Shown one piece after another: positions 41,516 through 49,568 of a stretch of 64,000 nucleotides of DNA. The notes under the pieces were generated by a model, which worked only from the letters and a program-made list of their open reading frames with translations, made no database searches and was not told where the DNA came from. The number at the start of each line of letters is the position of its first letter. Within the stretch, counting starts at the first letter, position 1. The stretch comes from Myxococcales bacterium (lineage in GTDB: Bacteria > Myxococcota_A > Polyangia > Haliangiales > Haliangiaceae), in assembly GCA_016720595.1 (NCBI GenBank), contig JADKKI010000006.1:1-64000 (forward strand). The letters run 5' to 3'. The position numbers were made by a program, and so were the translations under genes.

Positions 41516-43030
41516 GTGAGACCACCCGCCTGGCTTGTCGTGGTGTTGCTCGGTGCCCTCGTCGGGATCGTGTTCGCCGGCGTATCCACCTACGACTTCG
41601 TTCAGCACCTCGATCGACAGGTGCATAGCCTCCACTGCTCGTTCATCCCCGGCATGGGGCACGGCGCCGGAGAATCGGGCTGCCAGGTCGCGATGATGAG
41701 CCCGTACTCGTCCGTGCTGCGCGCGCGGGTGTGGGGCGGCATCCCGATCGCGCTCCCCGCGATGGCGGTGTTCGCCTTCATCGCGTTCTACGGGCTCGAT
41801 CTGCTGCTCACGCGGAAGCTGCAGGATCGCCGTGCGACGGCATTCCTCGCGCTCGCGGCCGGGCTGCCGGCGCTGACCTCGCTGGTGATGCTCACGATCT
41901 CCCTCGCGAAGCTCGGCACCACCTGCAAGCTGTGCGTCTGCATCTACATCGCCAGCGCGATGTGCCTGACCGGGAGCATCGTGCTGTGGCGGCGCGCGAT
42001 GAAGGCGCAGTCCGCGGAGCCCGCGGCCACCAACCGCTTCCTCGGCGTGATGTTCAGCGTGGGCGTGGCGTTCGTGCTGATCCCGCTCCTCATGTACATC
42101 ACGATGGCGCCCGATCACTCGAAGTTCCTCGGCACCTGCGAGAACCTCACGAAGTCCGACGATCCGTACGGCGTCATGGTGCGCGTCGATCGCAACGCGG
42201 CGACCAAGGCCGTGCCCGCACTCGAGATCCTCGATCCGCTGTGCCCGGCCTGTCGCGCGTTCGAGCAGCGTCTCGAGGGCTCGGGGCTCGCGGAGCGGCT
42301 CGATCGCAAGGCGATCCTGTTTCCGCTCGATACGGCGTGCAACTGGATGATCTCGGAGACCACGCATCCCGGCGCGTGCACGGTGAGCGAGGCGGTGCTG
42401 TGCGCGGGAGACCGTGCGCCCGAGGTGCTCGCGTGGGCCTTCGAGGTGCAGGATCAAGTGCGCGCCGAGGCCAAGGCCGATCCCGCGGCGGCGGCCCGCA
42501 TCGTCAAGCAGCGGTTCCCCGAGCTCGCGTCGTGCGTGGGCTCGGCCGAGGCTCGGTCGCGACTCAACAAGTCGATGCGCTGGGCGGTGTCGCACAACAT
42601 CCGCGTGCTGACGCCGCAGCTCTACGTCGACAACGTCAAGCTGTGCGACGAGGACGTGGACCTCGGCCTCGAGTACGCGTTGACCCGCATGCTCGACGCC
42701 CATGATCGCGGCGTGCGCCTCGGCCCGCCGCCCGCCGAGCTGCCTCCGCCGAGCACCGACATGCCCGCCGGGCACCACGGCGCCGCGGATCACAAGCCCG
42801 CCGCCGACAAGCCGGTGACCAAGCCCGCCGCCGACAAGCCCGTCGACAAGCCGGTCACCGACAAGCCGGCGGACAAGCCCGCCGACCCGCCGGCTGCCGA
42901 CAAGCCCGCCGACAAGCCGGCCGACAAGCCGGTGACCTCGCCGAGCGCGGGCTCCGATCTGCCGCCGCCACCGCCCAAGCCCGCCGATCCACTGCCGCCC
43001 GAAGCGCCGGCACCCGGAGGTACGCCATGA
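41516..43030 (+). CDS. VKOR-DsbA fusion, membrane disulfide-forming enzyme
   Basis: The 504-residue protein has four or five transmembrane helices forming a vitamin-K-epoxide-reductase domain. Its loop Cys pair is at 41 and 56, and the quinone-side CKLC is at 137-140. A periplasmic thioredoxin-like DsbA domain follows, with CPAC (243-246), APDHSKFLGTCENL ahead of it and TPQLYVDNVKL as the cis-Pro region. A Pro-rich tail of about 100 residues has ADKP/VDKP repeats. VKOR-DsbA fusions pass electrons from substrate thiols to quinone. It is the first gene of an operon that overlaps the next gene by 4 bp. Confidence 0.9.
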   Translation: MRPPAWLVVVLLGALVGIVFAGVSTYDFVQHLDRQVHSLHCSFIPGMGHGAGESGCQVAMMSPYSSVLRARVWGGIPIALPAMAVFAFIAFYGLDLLLTRKLQDRRATAFLALAAGLPALTSLVMLTISLAKLGTTCKLCVCIYIASAMCLTGSIVLWRRAMKAQSAEPAATNRFLGVMFSVGVAFVLIPLLMYITMAPDHSKFLGTCENLTKSDDPYGVMVRVDRNAATKAVPALEILDPLCPACRAFEQRLEGSGLAERLDRKAILFPLDTACNWMISETTHPGACTVSEAVLCAGDRAPEVLAWAFEVQDQVRAEAKADPAAAARIVKQRFPELASCVGSAEARSRLNKSMRWAVSHNIRVLTPQLYVDNVKLCDEDVDLGLEYALTRMLDAHDRGVRLGPPPAELPPPSTDMPAGHHGAADHKPAADKPVTKPAADKPVDKPVTDKPADKPADPPAADKPADKPADKPVTSPSAGSDLPPPPPKPADPLPPEAPAPGGTP

Positions 43031-43713
43031 CGCCGATCCGTGCAGGCATCGCTGCCGTCTTGCTCGCGATCCCCGCGATCTTGACGGGCACGTGGATCCA
43101 CTCCGCGGATGCGCGGCTGGCCGAATCCACCGCCACGCCAACCGAGGCCGTCGCCGTCGCCTCGGCGTCCGATGTCGGGTACTGCAGCCCCGAGCTGAAG
43201 AAGATCCTCCGGCGCGTGCTGATGAGCTGCGGTCTGGTGGGCGGCAATGCCGCACGTGGCTGTCAGCCGATCCAGGCGAAGAACGTGGCCACGATGAGCG
43301 GCGGTGACTTCAACGCGCTGTTCACGCCGATGAAGGATCGTGGCGGCATCATCGAGTTCGAGAAGAACAAGTCCGAGCTGTCGCCCACCGGCGTCTCGCT
43401 CGTCGATCAGGTGTTCGCGGATCAGCGCGGCGCCAGCTGGTTCTTCGTCGTGGCACGCGCCTCGCCCGAGGGCAGCGTGGAGCACAACCGCGAGCTCTCC
43501 AAGGCGCGCGCCGAGTCCGTGATGACGCAGCTGCGGCAGCAGTTCAAGGATCCCGATCTCGACAAGGAGGTCGGCATGCTGTGGCTCGGCGAGGAGTTCG
43601 CGCAGCTCGAGACGGAGTTCTGTGCATGGAAGCGCAGCAGCACCGGCACGGCCTGCACCCCCGAAGAGATCAACCGGAGCGCGTTCATCGCATGGATCGA
43701 CTGTCAGCTCTGA
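43027..43713 (+). CDS. OmpA-like exported protein
   Basis: The 228-residue product has an N-terminal signal/anchor (MTPIRAGIAAVLLAIPAILTG). A Cys-containing spacer (YCSPELKKILRRVLMSCG..CQPI) precedes an OmpA-C-like domain: GIIEFEKNKSELSPTGVSLVDQVF, FFVVARASPEG, NRELSKARAESVMTQL. The domain is extended by a C-terminal Cys-rich region (CAWKRSSTGTACTPEE). Five or more Cys make it a plausible substrate or partner of the oxidising VKOR-DsbA enzyme. Its start overlaps the VKOR gene (ATGA), and its end overlaps the next gene by 22 bp. Confidence 0.75.
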   Translation: MTPIRAGIAAVLLAIPAILTGTWIHSADARLAESTATPTEAVAVASASDVGYCSPELKKILRRVLMSCGLVGGNAARGCQPIQAKNVATMSGGDFNALFTPMKDRGGIIEFEKNKSELSPTGVSLVDQVFADQRGASWFFVVARASPEGSVEHNRELSKARAESVMTQLRQQFKDPDLDKEVGMLWLGEEFAQLETEFCAWKRSSTGTACTPEEINRSAFIAWIDCQL

Positions 43714-44282
43714 TCATCGGCGCGCTCGCGCTGACCGCGTGTGACAAGCACGAGGCCACGGACGGCGATCCTCCCTCCCGGACCAACGGCGCGAAGGTCA
43801 CGAAGAAGGCGGTCAACACCGAGGCGTTCTGCGACGTGCACTTCACGGGCGATCAAGGCCCGCTGATGGCCGTCCCCGAGGTCGCCGGCAAGGAGGCGAT
43901 CGTCCCCGCCGCTGGTGGCTGGCACTGGTTCAACGTGTGGGCCACGTGGTGCAAGCCCTGCGTGGACGAGCTGCCGCGGCTCCTCAAGTGGCGCGACAAG
44001 CTCCGCGGAGCGGGCAAGAAGCTCGAGGTCTCGTTCATCTCGGTCGACGAGACGGATGCCGACGTCGCCGAGTTTCGCAAGGAGCACGCGGGCGCGCCTG
44101 CCTCCGCCCGCCTGATCGCGACCAAGGATCAGGGAGCGTGGTTCCAGCAGATGGGCCTCGATGGGAATCCGCCGATCCCGATCCACGTGTTCGTCGCGCC
44201 CTCGGGGCACATCCGCTGCGCACGCGCGGGGAGCGTGCGCGAGCAGGACTACGCGGCGATCGAAGCGCTGCTCGCCGAGTGA
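43692..44282 (+). CDS. TlpA-like thioredoxin lipoprotein
   Basis: The 196-residue product has a lipoprotein signal (LIIGALALTAC, Cys about 15). A thioredoxin fold follows with FNVWATWCKPC (Cys87, Cys90) and cis-Pro region NPPIPIHVFVAPSG. It would be a membrane-anchored periplasmic reductase or thiol donor of the TlpA/ResA type. It is the third gene of the operon, with a 22-bp overlap on the preceding gene. An oxidase and a reductase in one operon suggests redox control of a common substrate. Confidence 0.9.
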   Translation: MDRLSALIIGALALTACDKHEATDGDPPSRTNGAKVTKKAVNTEAFCDVHFTGDQGPLMAVPEVAGKEAIVPAAGGWHWFNVWATWCKPCVDELPRLLKWRDKLRGAGKKLEVSFISVDETDADVAEFRKEHAGAPASARLIATKDQGAWFQQMGLDGNPPIPIHVFVAPSGHIRCARAGSVREQDYAAIEALLAE

Positions 44283-44342
44283 GCGATCAGCTAGCGTCTG
44301 CGCGCGGTTCGCCGACCGGCGGTTCGCGCGCGCTTGCCGAGA

Positions 44343-45023
44343 TCAGGTCGGCACGGCGGGAGGCATGATCGTGGGCTGGATCGCGGCCTTCTCGATCACG
44401 CGATCCTTCGTGCCGACGAGCACGGTCACGCGGACCTGGAACGTCTTGTTGGCCTGGCCGTACTGGCCGCCCTCCATCGAGCTCCACACCGGCGAGGCGA
44501 GGAGGTAGCTCACCGCGAGCTGCGTGCCGGGGGCGATCGTCTGATCCCACGGCTGGTAGCTCCCGGCATCGGTCCACCGCGTGGGTGCGCTCGACGCGAG
44601 CTCGCCGAGAAGCTTGCCGCTCGCATCCAGGAGCTCGACCTTCTTGATCCGGATCGTGGTCGGCGCGGTCCCGCCCTTGGCCTGCACCGCGAGCTGGACC
44701 GAGGTCTGCTGGCAAGCGCGCCCGTACCCGCCACAGTTGGTCCCGACCGCGCACTTGGCCGGTGCTGCCGACGGGCTCCGCGAGGGGCTGACCACCGCAG
44801 GGGAGGCCGGTGCGGTCGTCGGGGTCGAGGCCGGCGCGGTGTGCGGCGGCGGTGGGGTCCAGCTACCACCGCAGTCTTCACCGAGCGTGATCCCAGCGAG
44901 CTCGATCGTGACGTCGCCGGCTGGTGGGGGCGGTGGCGGTGCGATGCCCTGGTCCGATCCGGAGGTCTGCTTCGTGCACCCGAGGCCGAGGGCGAGCAAG
45001 CAGCACAGGGCGGTCTTGGCCAT
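44343..45023 (-). CDS. Lipoprotein of unknown function
   Basis: The 226-residue product has lipobox LGLGC (Cys about 12) in MAKTALCCLLALGLGC. A Gly/Pro linker follows, then a beta-rich domain (VTIELAGITLGEDCGG, IKKVELLDASGKLLGELASS, LAVSYLLASPVWSS, KTFQVRVTVLVGTK) of immunoglobulin-like character. No catalytic motif and no family recognised. It is 20 bp downstream of the LtrA gene, so possibly co-transcribed. Confidence 0.7.
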   Translation of the reverse strand: MAKTALCCLLALGLGCTKQTSGSDQGIAPPPPPPAGDVTIELAGITLGEDCGGSWTPPPPHTAPASTPTTAPASPAVVSPSRSPSAAPAKCAVGTNCGGYGRACQQTSVQLAVQAKGGTAPTTIRIKKVELLDASGKLLGELASSAPTRWTDAGSYQPWDQTIAPGTQLAVSYLLASPVWSSMEGGQYGQANKTFQVRVTVLVGTKDRVIEKAAIQPTIMPPAVPT

Positions 45024-45043
45024 GTTGGAGGTCACGGCTCAGT

Positions 45044-46195
45044 CTACCGCGCCGAGGACCGACGGTACCGCCGCCAGCTGATGGCCTGCATGATCGCGAG
45101 GACGCCGAGCACGCCGCCCACGACCACCGCCGCGGGCAGCTCGGAGGTCAATGCGCACCACACGGCGACGATCGCGATCGCGGCGAGGCGCTCCGCGGCG
45201 AGGCTTCGCGCGATCCGGAACTGCATGTGCAAGATCCCACCAACGATCAGCACCACGGTCGCGACCAGGAGCCAGTGTTCACTCAGGTGCGCGACCGCGG
45301 TGGCTGCGGGGACCAGGTGCTTGACCACGACCGCGTAGCAGATGATGCCCGCGACGATCGGGAAGTGACCGAACGTGAACAGATCGCGCGCCAGCACACC
45401 ACGTGCGCTCCCCGATGCCTTGCGCAGCGCATGCTCGACGACGTTCGGGATGTACGCGAAGTACATCCACCAGATCACGCACGCACCGCCGGCCGCGATG
45501 CCGAGGCCGAGCAGGATCCTCGCCGACAGGCCCTCGCCGGACGCCGTGGCACCCACCGCGACGAGCACCTCACCGAGCGCGATGATGACGAACAACGCGT
45601 GGCGCTCCGCGAAGTGCACGGGGTTGATCACCCATTCGCCGGCGCCCGCGCCGCGGAGTGCACCGATGATGTTGACCGCCGAGGCGATGACCCAGGCGGC
45701 GACGCGCGCGTCACCCTCGAGAAAGCACCCCACGAACACGACCACCGGCGAGATCGCGGCGACGGAGGCGTACTGGACGAACGCGCGCCGGGTGGCCTCG
45801 GCCTTCAGGCTCTCGCTCCCTTGCATCCCCAGGACGAGCAACTGGACGACCAGGTACGCGGCACCGAACCACCACGCGCTGTCTCCGTATGCGTCGGGGA
45901 TGGCCGTGGCCATGACCAAGGTCGGCGGGATGGTGACGAGGACGAGCAGCCGGGTCCCGGGATTGCGCTGCAGGTCGACTGCTGCACCCGCCCACGTGAA
46001 CTGGGACCACTGCCACCACACGAGCCACGACACGATCGCCGCGCGCCCGACACCCGCCCACGACAGGTCGTGACTGAACATCCCCGTGATCTGGGTGACC
46101 GAGAACACGAACACCAGGTCGAGGAACAGCTCGAGGTTGGTCGCGTGGCGCTCCTCGTCCGCTTCGTTCTCGCGCTCCACGGCCTGCTTTACCAT
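45044..46195 (-). CDS. Low-temperature-requirement A (LtrA) family membrane protein
   Basis: The 383-residue protein has about ten to twelve transmembrane helices. It has the LtrA signature ATNLELFLDLVFVFSVTQI near the N terminus, WWQWSQFTWAGAAVDLQRNP, and in the second half FAERHALFVIIALGEVLVAVG, the conserved HxxxFxIIxLGE segment. LtrA was named from Listeria cold growth; its transport activity is unknown. The start ATG 46195 is where the family signature begins, divergent from the MFS gene by 76 bp. Confidence 0.9.
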   Translation of the reverse strand: MVKQAVERENEADEERHATNLELFLDLVFVFSVTQITGMFSHDLSWAGVGRAAIVSWLVWWQWSQFTWAGAAVDLQRNPGTRLLVLVTIPPTLVMATAIPDAYGDSAWWFGAAYLVVQLLVLGMQGSESLKAEATRRAFVQYASVAAISPVVVFVGCFLEGDARVAAWVIASAVNIIGALRGAGAGEWVINPVHFAERHALFVIIALGEVLVAVGATASGEGLSARILLGLGIAAGGACVIWWMYFAYIPNVVEHALRKASGSARGVLARDLFTFGHFPIVAGIICYAVVVKHLVPAATAVAHLSEHWLLVATVVLIVGGILHMQFRIARSLAAERLAAIAIVAVWCALTSELPAAVVVGGVLGVLAIMQAISWRRYRRSSAR

Positions 46196-46270
46196 GGTCG
46201 CATCGGAAGGCGCCGGACCCGGCGAGGCGACCGCGACATTCCGCGGACGGTCTGATAGCGTCCCGCGCCA

Positions 46271-47524
46271 ATGTCCGCTGAGTCGGTGTCTGTGGAGCCG
46301 ATCTCTCGGCGATTGGCCTGGGCCGTGGCGATCGCCGCCACGTTCACGATGACGGTGAGCCAGCTCGATCGCACGACCCTCGCCGTGCTCGCACCGACGG
46401 TGACCAAGGAGCTCGGCATCACCGAGACCTCGTATGGCTGGCTGGCCTCGGCGTTCTCCCTCGCGTACCTGGTGGCCACGCCCCTCGCGGGCTGGTGGAT
46501 CGATCGCGCAGGTGCGCGGCGCGGCCTCGTGTGGTCCGTGCTGATCTGGTCTTCGATCGCGGCACTGCACTCGCTCGCGCTCGGCTTCGGCACGCTGTTC
46601 ATCCTCCGGATCGCCCTGGGAATGGCCGAATCACCGAGCTATCCCGGCTCGGCGCAGACCGTGGCGCGCGTGATCCCGGCGCGTGAGAGTGCGCGCGCGT
46701 TCGGCATGCTGTTCACGGGCTCGTCGATCGGGATCATGGTCGCCGCACCGCTCGCGAGCTACCTGTTCTCGGTCGCCGGGTGGCGGGTCGCGTTCCTCGG
46801 CTCGGCGACCGTGGGGCTCGCCTGGATCCCGCTGTGGATCGGGCTGACCCGACGCCGCGCCGTCCGCGCGCGGCTCGACGCCATTCACGTCGCCCCCACG
46901 GCCACGGCCGACGCGGCGCCGTCGGAGAAGCTCCCCTGGCACAAGTTCCTCCGCCAGCCGAACATGCTGCGGGTCATCCTCGCGGTGTTCGCCGCCGCCC
47001 CGATCACGGGCTTCGCGTCGGCGTGGGGCGCGAAGTATCTCGATCGCACCTTCGCGGTGAAGCAGGCGGACGTCGGCCACTTCCTGTGGCTGCCGATGGT
47101 GGGGTTCGATCTCGGCGCGATCGTGTTCGGCGATCTGTCCTCGCGCCAGCAGCGGGCTCCCGGAACTCCGCCGCGCCTGCTGTTCGGGATCGCCGCGCTC
47201 CTCGGCTCGTGCCTCGTCATGCTCCCGCTCGCCACCTCGCCGTGGATGGCGATCGGGATCCTCGCGGTCGCGATGAGCGGTGCCGGTGGCCTGTACACCC
47301 TCGCATCCTCGGACGTGCTCAGCCGGGTGCCGCGCGAGCGCGTGGCGTTCGCGAGCAGCATGCTCGCCGCATCGCAGTCGTTCATACTGATCATCGCCAA
47401 TCCGCTGATCGGGATGGCGGTCACCCACTTCGAGAGCTACTCCCAGGCGGCGATCGCTCTCGCGGCGTGGGTCATCCCGGGGTCGGTGGTGTGGATCCTG
47501 TGGCGGCCGTCCGTCGTGCGCTGA
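46271..47524 (+). CDS. MFS transporter (anion:cation symporter type)
   Basis: The 417-residue protein has 12 predicted membrane segments. The A-motif in loop 2-3 is GWWIDRAGARRGL, FGTLFILRIALGMAESPSYPG is the motif of the ACS/organate-symporter (glucarate/hexuronate) group, and GAGGLYTLASSDVLSRVPRERVAF is the second-half A-like motif. The substrate is probably an organic anion. No operon partner. Confidence 0.9.
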   Translation: MSAESVSVEPISRRLAWAVAIAATFTMTVSQLDRTTLAVLAPTVTKELGITETSYGWLASAFSLAYLVATPLAGWWIDRAGARRGLVWSVLIWSSIAALHSLALGFGTLFILRIALGMAESPSYPGSAQTVARVIPARESARAFGMLFTGSSIGIMVAAPLASYLFSVAGWRVAFLGSATVGLAWIPLWIGLTRRRAVRARLDAIHVAPTATADAAPSEKLPWHKFLRQPNMLRVILAVFAAAPITGFASAWGAKYLDRTFAVKQADVGHFLWLPMVGFDLGAIVFGDLSSRQQRAPGTPPRLLFGIAALLGSCLVMLPLATSPWMAIGILAVAMSGAGGLYTLASSDVLSRVPRERVAFASSMLAASQSFILIIANPLIGMAVTHFESYSQAAIALAAWVIPGSVVWILWRPSVVR

Positions 47525-47602
47525 CCAGCACGTCGTCGATCAGGCCGTACGCGCGCCTCGTTCATCGTGCGCTCCTGATATGCGTGGGATATGCGCTGGC
47601 AC

Positions 47603-48037
47603 TCACCGCGGCTCGGGCGCCGCGAGCCAGGCCAGGACGGCCGTACGGGAGAATCGCCACGTGGTGCCGAGCTTGCGGCCGGGCAGGGTGCCGGCCTCGG
47701 CGAGCTCGAGCACGACCTTGGGCTCGAGCTGGAGGAGCTGCGCCGTCTGCTCCACGTTCATGACCTCGGGCGGGTCATAGGCCTGGAACGAATACGAGCC
47801 GAGCGTCGGCCCAGCGTCGCCGATCTCGAGAGCGCCCCGGCGAGGTGGGGACAGCGCCCCGAGGGCGGTGAGGCCCTTGCGGCTATCCGGATCGACGTAC
47901 TTGGTGACCAGCCCCGCGACCAGATCCTTCTTGTGCATGCCGAGCGCCTCGGCCGCACGGTCCAGCTTGTCGATCGCCTGAGCGGGCAGGCGGACATAGA
48001 GGGCACCATCGGGCTCGGGAGGGACGCGCTTCGCCAT
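47603..48037 (-). CDS. Ribbon-helix-helix and excisionase-type HTH fusion regulator
   Basis: The 144-residue protein has an N-terminal RHH segment (ALYVRLPAQAIDKLDRAAEALGMHKKDLVAGLV, about 12-45). Gly-rich linker sequence follows. The C-terminal MerR/excisionase-type HTH_17 reads NVEQTAQLLQLEPKVVLELAEAGTLPGRKLGTTWRFSRTAVLAWL (about 92-138). Both parts bind DNA. Excisionase HTHs act as recombination directionality factors or plain regulators; no integrase is near, so the latter is more likely. The start is bounded by a directly repeated AT-rich box. Confidence 0.8.
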   Translation of the reverse strand: MAKRVPPEPDGALYVRLPAQAIDKLDRAAEALGMHKKDLVAGLVTKYVDPDSRKGLTALGALSPPRRGALEIGDAGPTLGSYSFQAYDPPEVMNVEQTAQLLQLEPKVVLELAEAGTLPGRKLGTTWRFSRTAVLAWLAAPEPR

Positions 48038-48063
48038 ATCCCATATATATTCTCAAATATCCC
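48036..48063. promoter_or_regulatory. AT-rich promoter/operator with direct repeat ATATCCC
   Basis: ATATCCC occurs at 48036-48042 and 48057-48063, 21 bp apart (two DNA turns), in the only strongly A/T-rich patch of the neighbourhood. Direct repeats at two-turn spacing suit a ribbon-helix-helix regulator, so autoregulation of the RHH gene is suggested. The patch lies 45 bp from the divergent CpXC gene start. Confidence 0.5.
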
Positions 48064-48107
48064 GATGTCAAGACCGTCTGCAGTTCCGGGTATCCTGGGC
48101 GGACGTC

Positions 48108-48731
48108 ATGGTCATCCGCGGTACGACGCGCGTCAGCTGCCCGGCGTGTGGAGAACCGGCCGAGGTCGAGCTCGTACAGAGCATCAACACGCGGACCCAC
48201 CCCACGGACAAGCTGCGTCTCCTCGCGGGCGAGCTCAACGTCCTGACGTGTGATGCGTGTGACAAGCGGACACAGCTCGCCTCGGACGTGCTGTTCCACG
48301 ATCCCGACGCGGATTACTACTGCCACGTGGTGCCCGGCGGTGAGGCGGCGATGCGCCAGGCCGAGGCGGTGTTCTCGTCGATCGGGGCCACCGGAACGCA
48401 GCGGCTCGTGCCCTCGCTGAACGCGCTCGTCGAGAAGGTGAAGATCCTCGACGCGGGGCTCTCGGACTGGGCGATCGAGATGACCAAGGTGCTGCTCCTG
48501 GCCTCGATCAGCGAGCTAGATCGCGTGTTGCTGTTCGCCGCCGTGGATCGCGACAAGCGCGTGCTGCGGTGGGTGCTGTTCGACGAGGATGGGCGCGCGC
48601 CGGAGCCGGTGTCGAGCTCGCTCGATCCGTACGACAAGCTCGCCGCACGCGCGGAGGATGTCGCCGAGCGTCGGGTGGATCGGGCCTGGGCCCTGGAGGC
48701 GATCAAGGCGATGATCGCCAGCACCAACTGA
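48108..48731 (+). CDS. CpXC-domain protein
   Basis: The 207-residue protein begins with a CPAC/CDAC zinc ribbon (residues 11-14 and 50-53) enclosing the CpXC-type insertion VQSINTRTHPTDKLRLLAGE, followed by a helical second half. CpXC proteins bind zinc and have no clear function. The stop and the ATG of the next gene are 2 bp apart, so the two are co-transcribed. Confidence 0.8.
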   Translation: MVIRGTTRVSCPACGEPAEVELVQSINTRTHPTDKLRLLAGELNVLTCDACDKRTQLASDVLFHDPDADYYCHVVPGGEAAMRQAEAVFSSIGATGTQRLVPSLNALVEKVKILDAGLSDWAIEMTKVLLLASISELDRVLLFAAVDRDKRVLRWVLFDEDGRAPEPVSSSLDPYDKLAARAEDVAERRVDRAWALEAIKAMIASTN

Positions 48732-48733
48732 GC

Positions 48734-49507
48734 ATGCTGGCCGAGGCCCTCGAAGGCGTGCGCAGGTTCGCGGCGGAGCACGGCCGGCTTGCGATGAGCA
48801 CGGAGCTGCTCGCGGACCAGGCGGATGCCGTGCTCGCCGAGGTGTGGCGCGCCTTGGGGCCGGTGCCGGAGCTGCTGTGGGGCGAGGCCGCGGCCGAGGC
48901 GCGCGCGCAGCGCCCCGAGCTCTCGGCGCAGGATCCGGATCGGGTGCTCGCGGTGCCACCGGGCACGGTGCTGTACGCGCCCGTGACCGTGCAGCGGCGA
49001 AGGGTGACGCAGATGGAGGCGCTCGGCGTGCCCGACGTGATCCTCGACGGGGAGCGCGCCCGCCTCGCGGAGCTGGAGGCCGAGCCGTTCGTGCCGCCGG
49101 CCTGGGACCGCGTGTTCGTGCTCGCCGATCAGCTCGCGCAGTGGCCCGGGTACACGCGGAGAGGTGCGCTCTCGATCGAGGTCGCGCGGCGGGTGCTGCC
49201 GGCGTGGACCTTCGACGACGCACCGGCGCGGCTGCTCGACGACGCGGTGCATGCCCTGACGACGGGCCGCGGTGCGCAGCGCCTCGAGCTCCGCGATCAG
49301 CTCGCCGCGCGATCGTACGAGGTCGAGGGTGCCGCCAACGCGGCGGTGCGTGCGGCCGTGCAGGCGCACGATCGGGTCACCCAGAACCCGGGCCGCGACG
49401 ATCAGACCGAGCTCGAGTACCTGGCCGAGCACGCGTGGCCCGGCCCGGCCAGCGAGTTCGCGGCGTGGTGGTGTGAGTCCGCTCTCCGGATCGCCCGCTC
49501 GCACTGA
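48734..49507 (+). CDS. Hypothetical helical protein, partner of CpXC gene
   Basis: The 257-residue protein is rich in Ala, Leu, Arg and Glu and mostly helical (MLAEALEGVRRFAAEHGRLAM, ARLLDDAVHALTTGRGAQRLE). No signal, membrane segment or motif is seen, and I know no family. Immediate coupling with the CpXC gene (2-bp gap) suggests the two products work together. Confidence 0.65.
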   Translation: MLAEALEGVRRFAAEHGRLAMSTELLADQADAVLAEVWRALGPVPELLWGEAAAEARAQRPELSAQDPDRVLAVPPGTVLYAPVTVQRRRVTQMEALGVPDVILDGERARLAELEAEPFVPPAWDRVFVLADQLAQWPGYTRRGALSIEVARRVLPAWTFDDAPARLLDDAVHALTTGRGAQRLELRDQLAARSYEVEGAANAAVRAAVQAHDRVTQNPGRDDQTELEYLAEHAWPGPASEFAAWWCESALRIARSH

Positions 49508-49568
49508 CCTGCACGAGGCCATCGCGTCGGGCCGGAAGCATGTATGGTGGCGCCGAAACGAGGAATCT

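Noticed and set aside
41462..43255. 597-codon minus-strand frame
   Set aside because: Antisense of the VKOR-DsbA gene; Arg/His-rich and without motifs.
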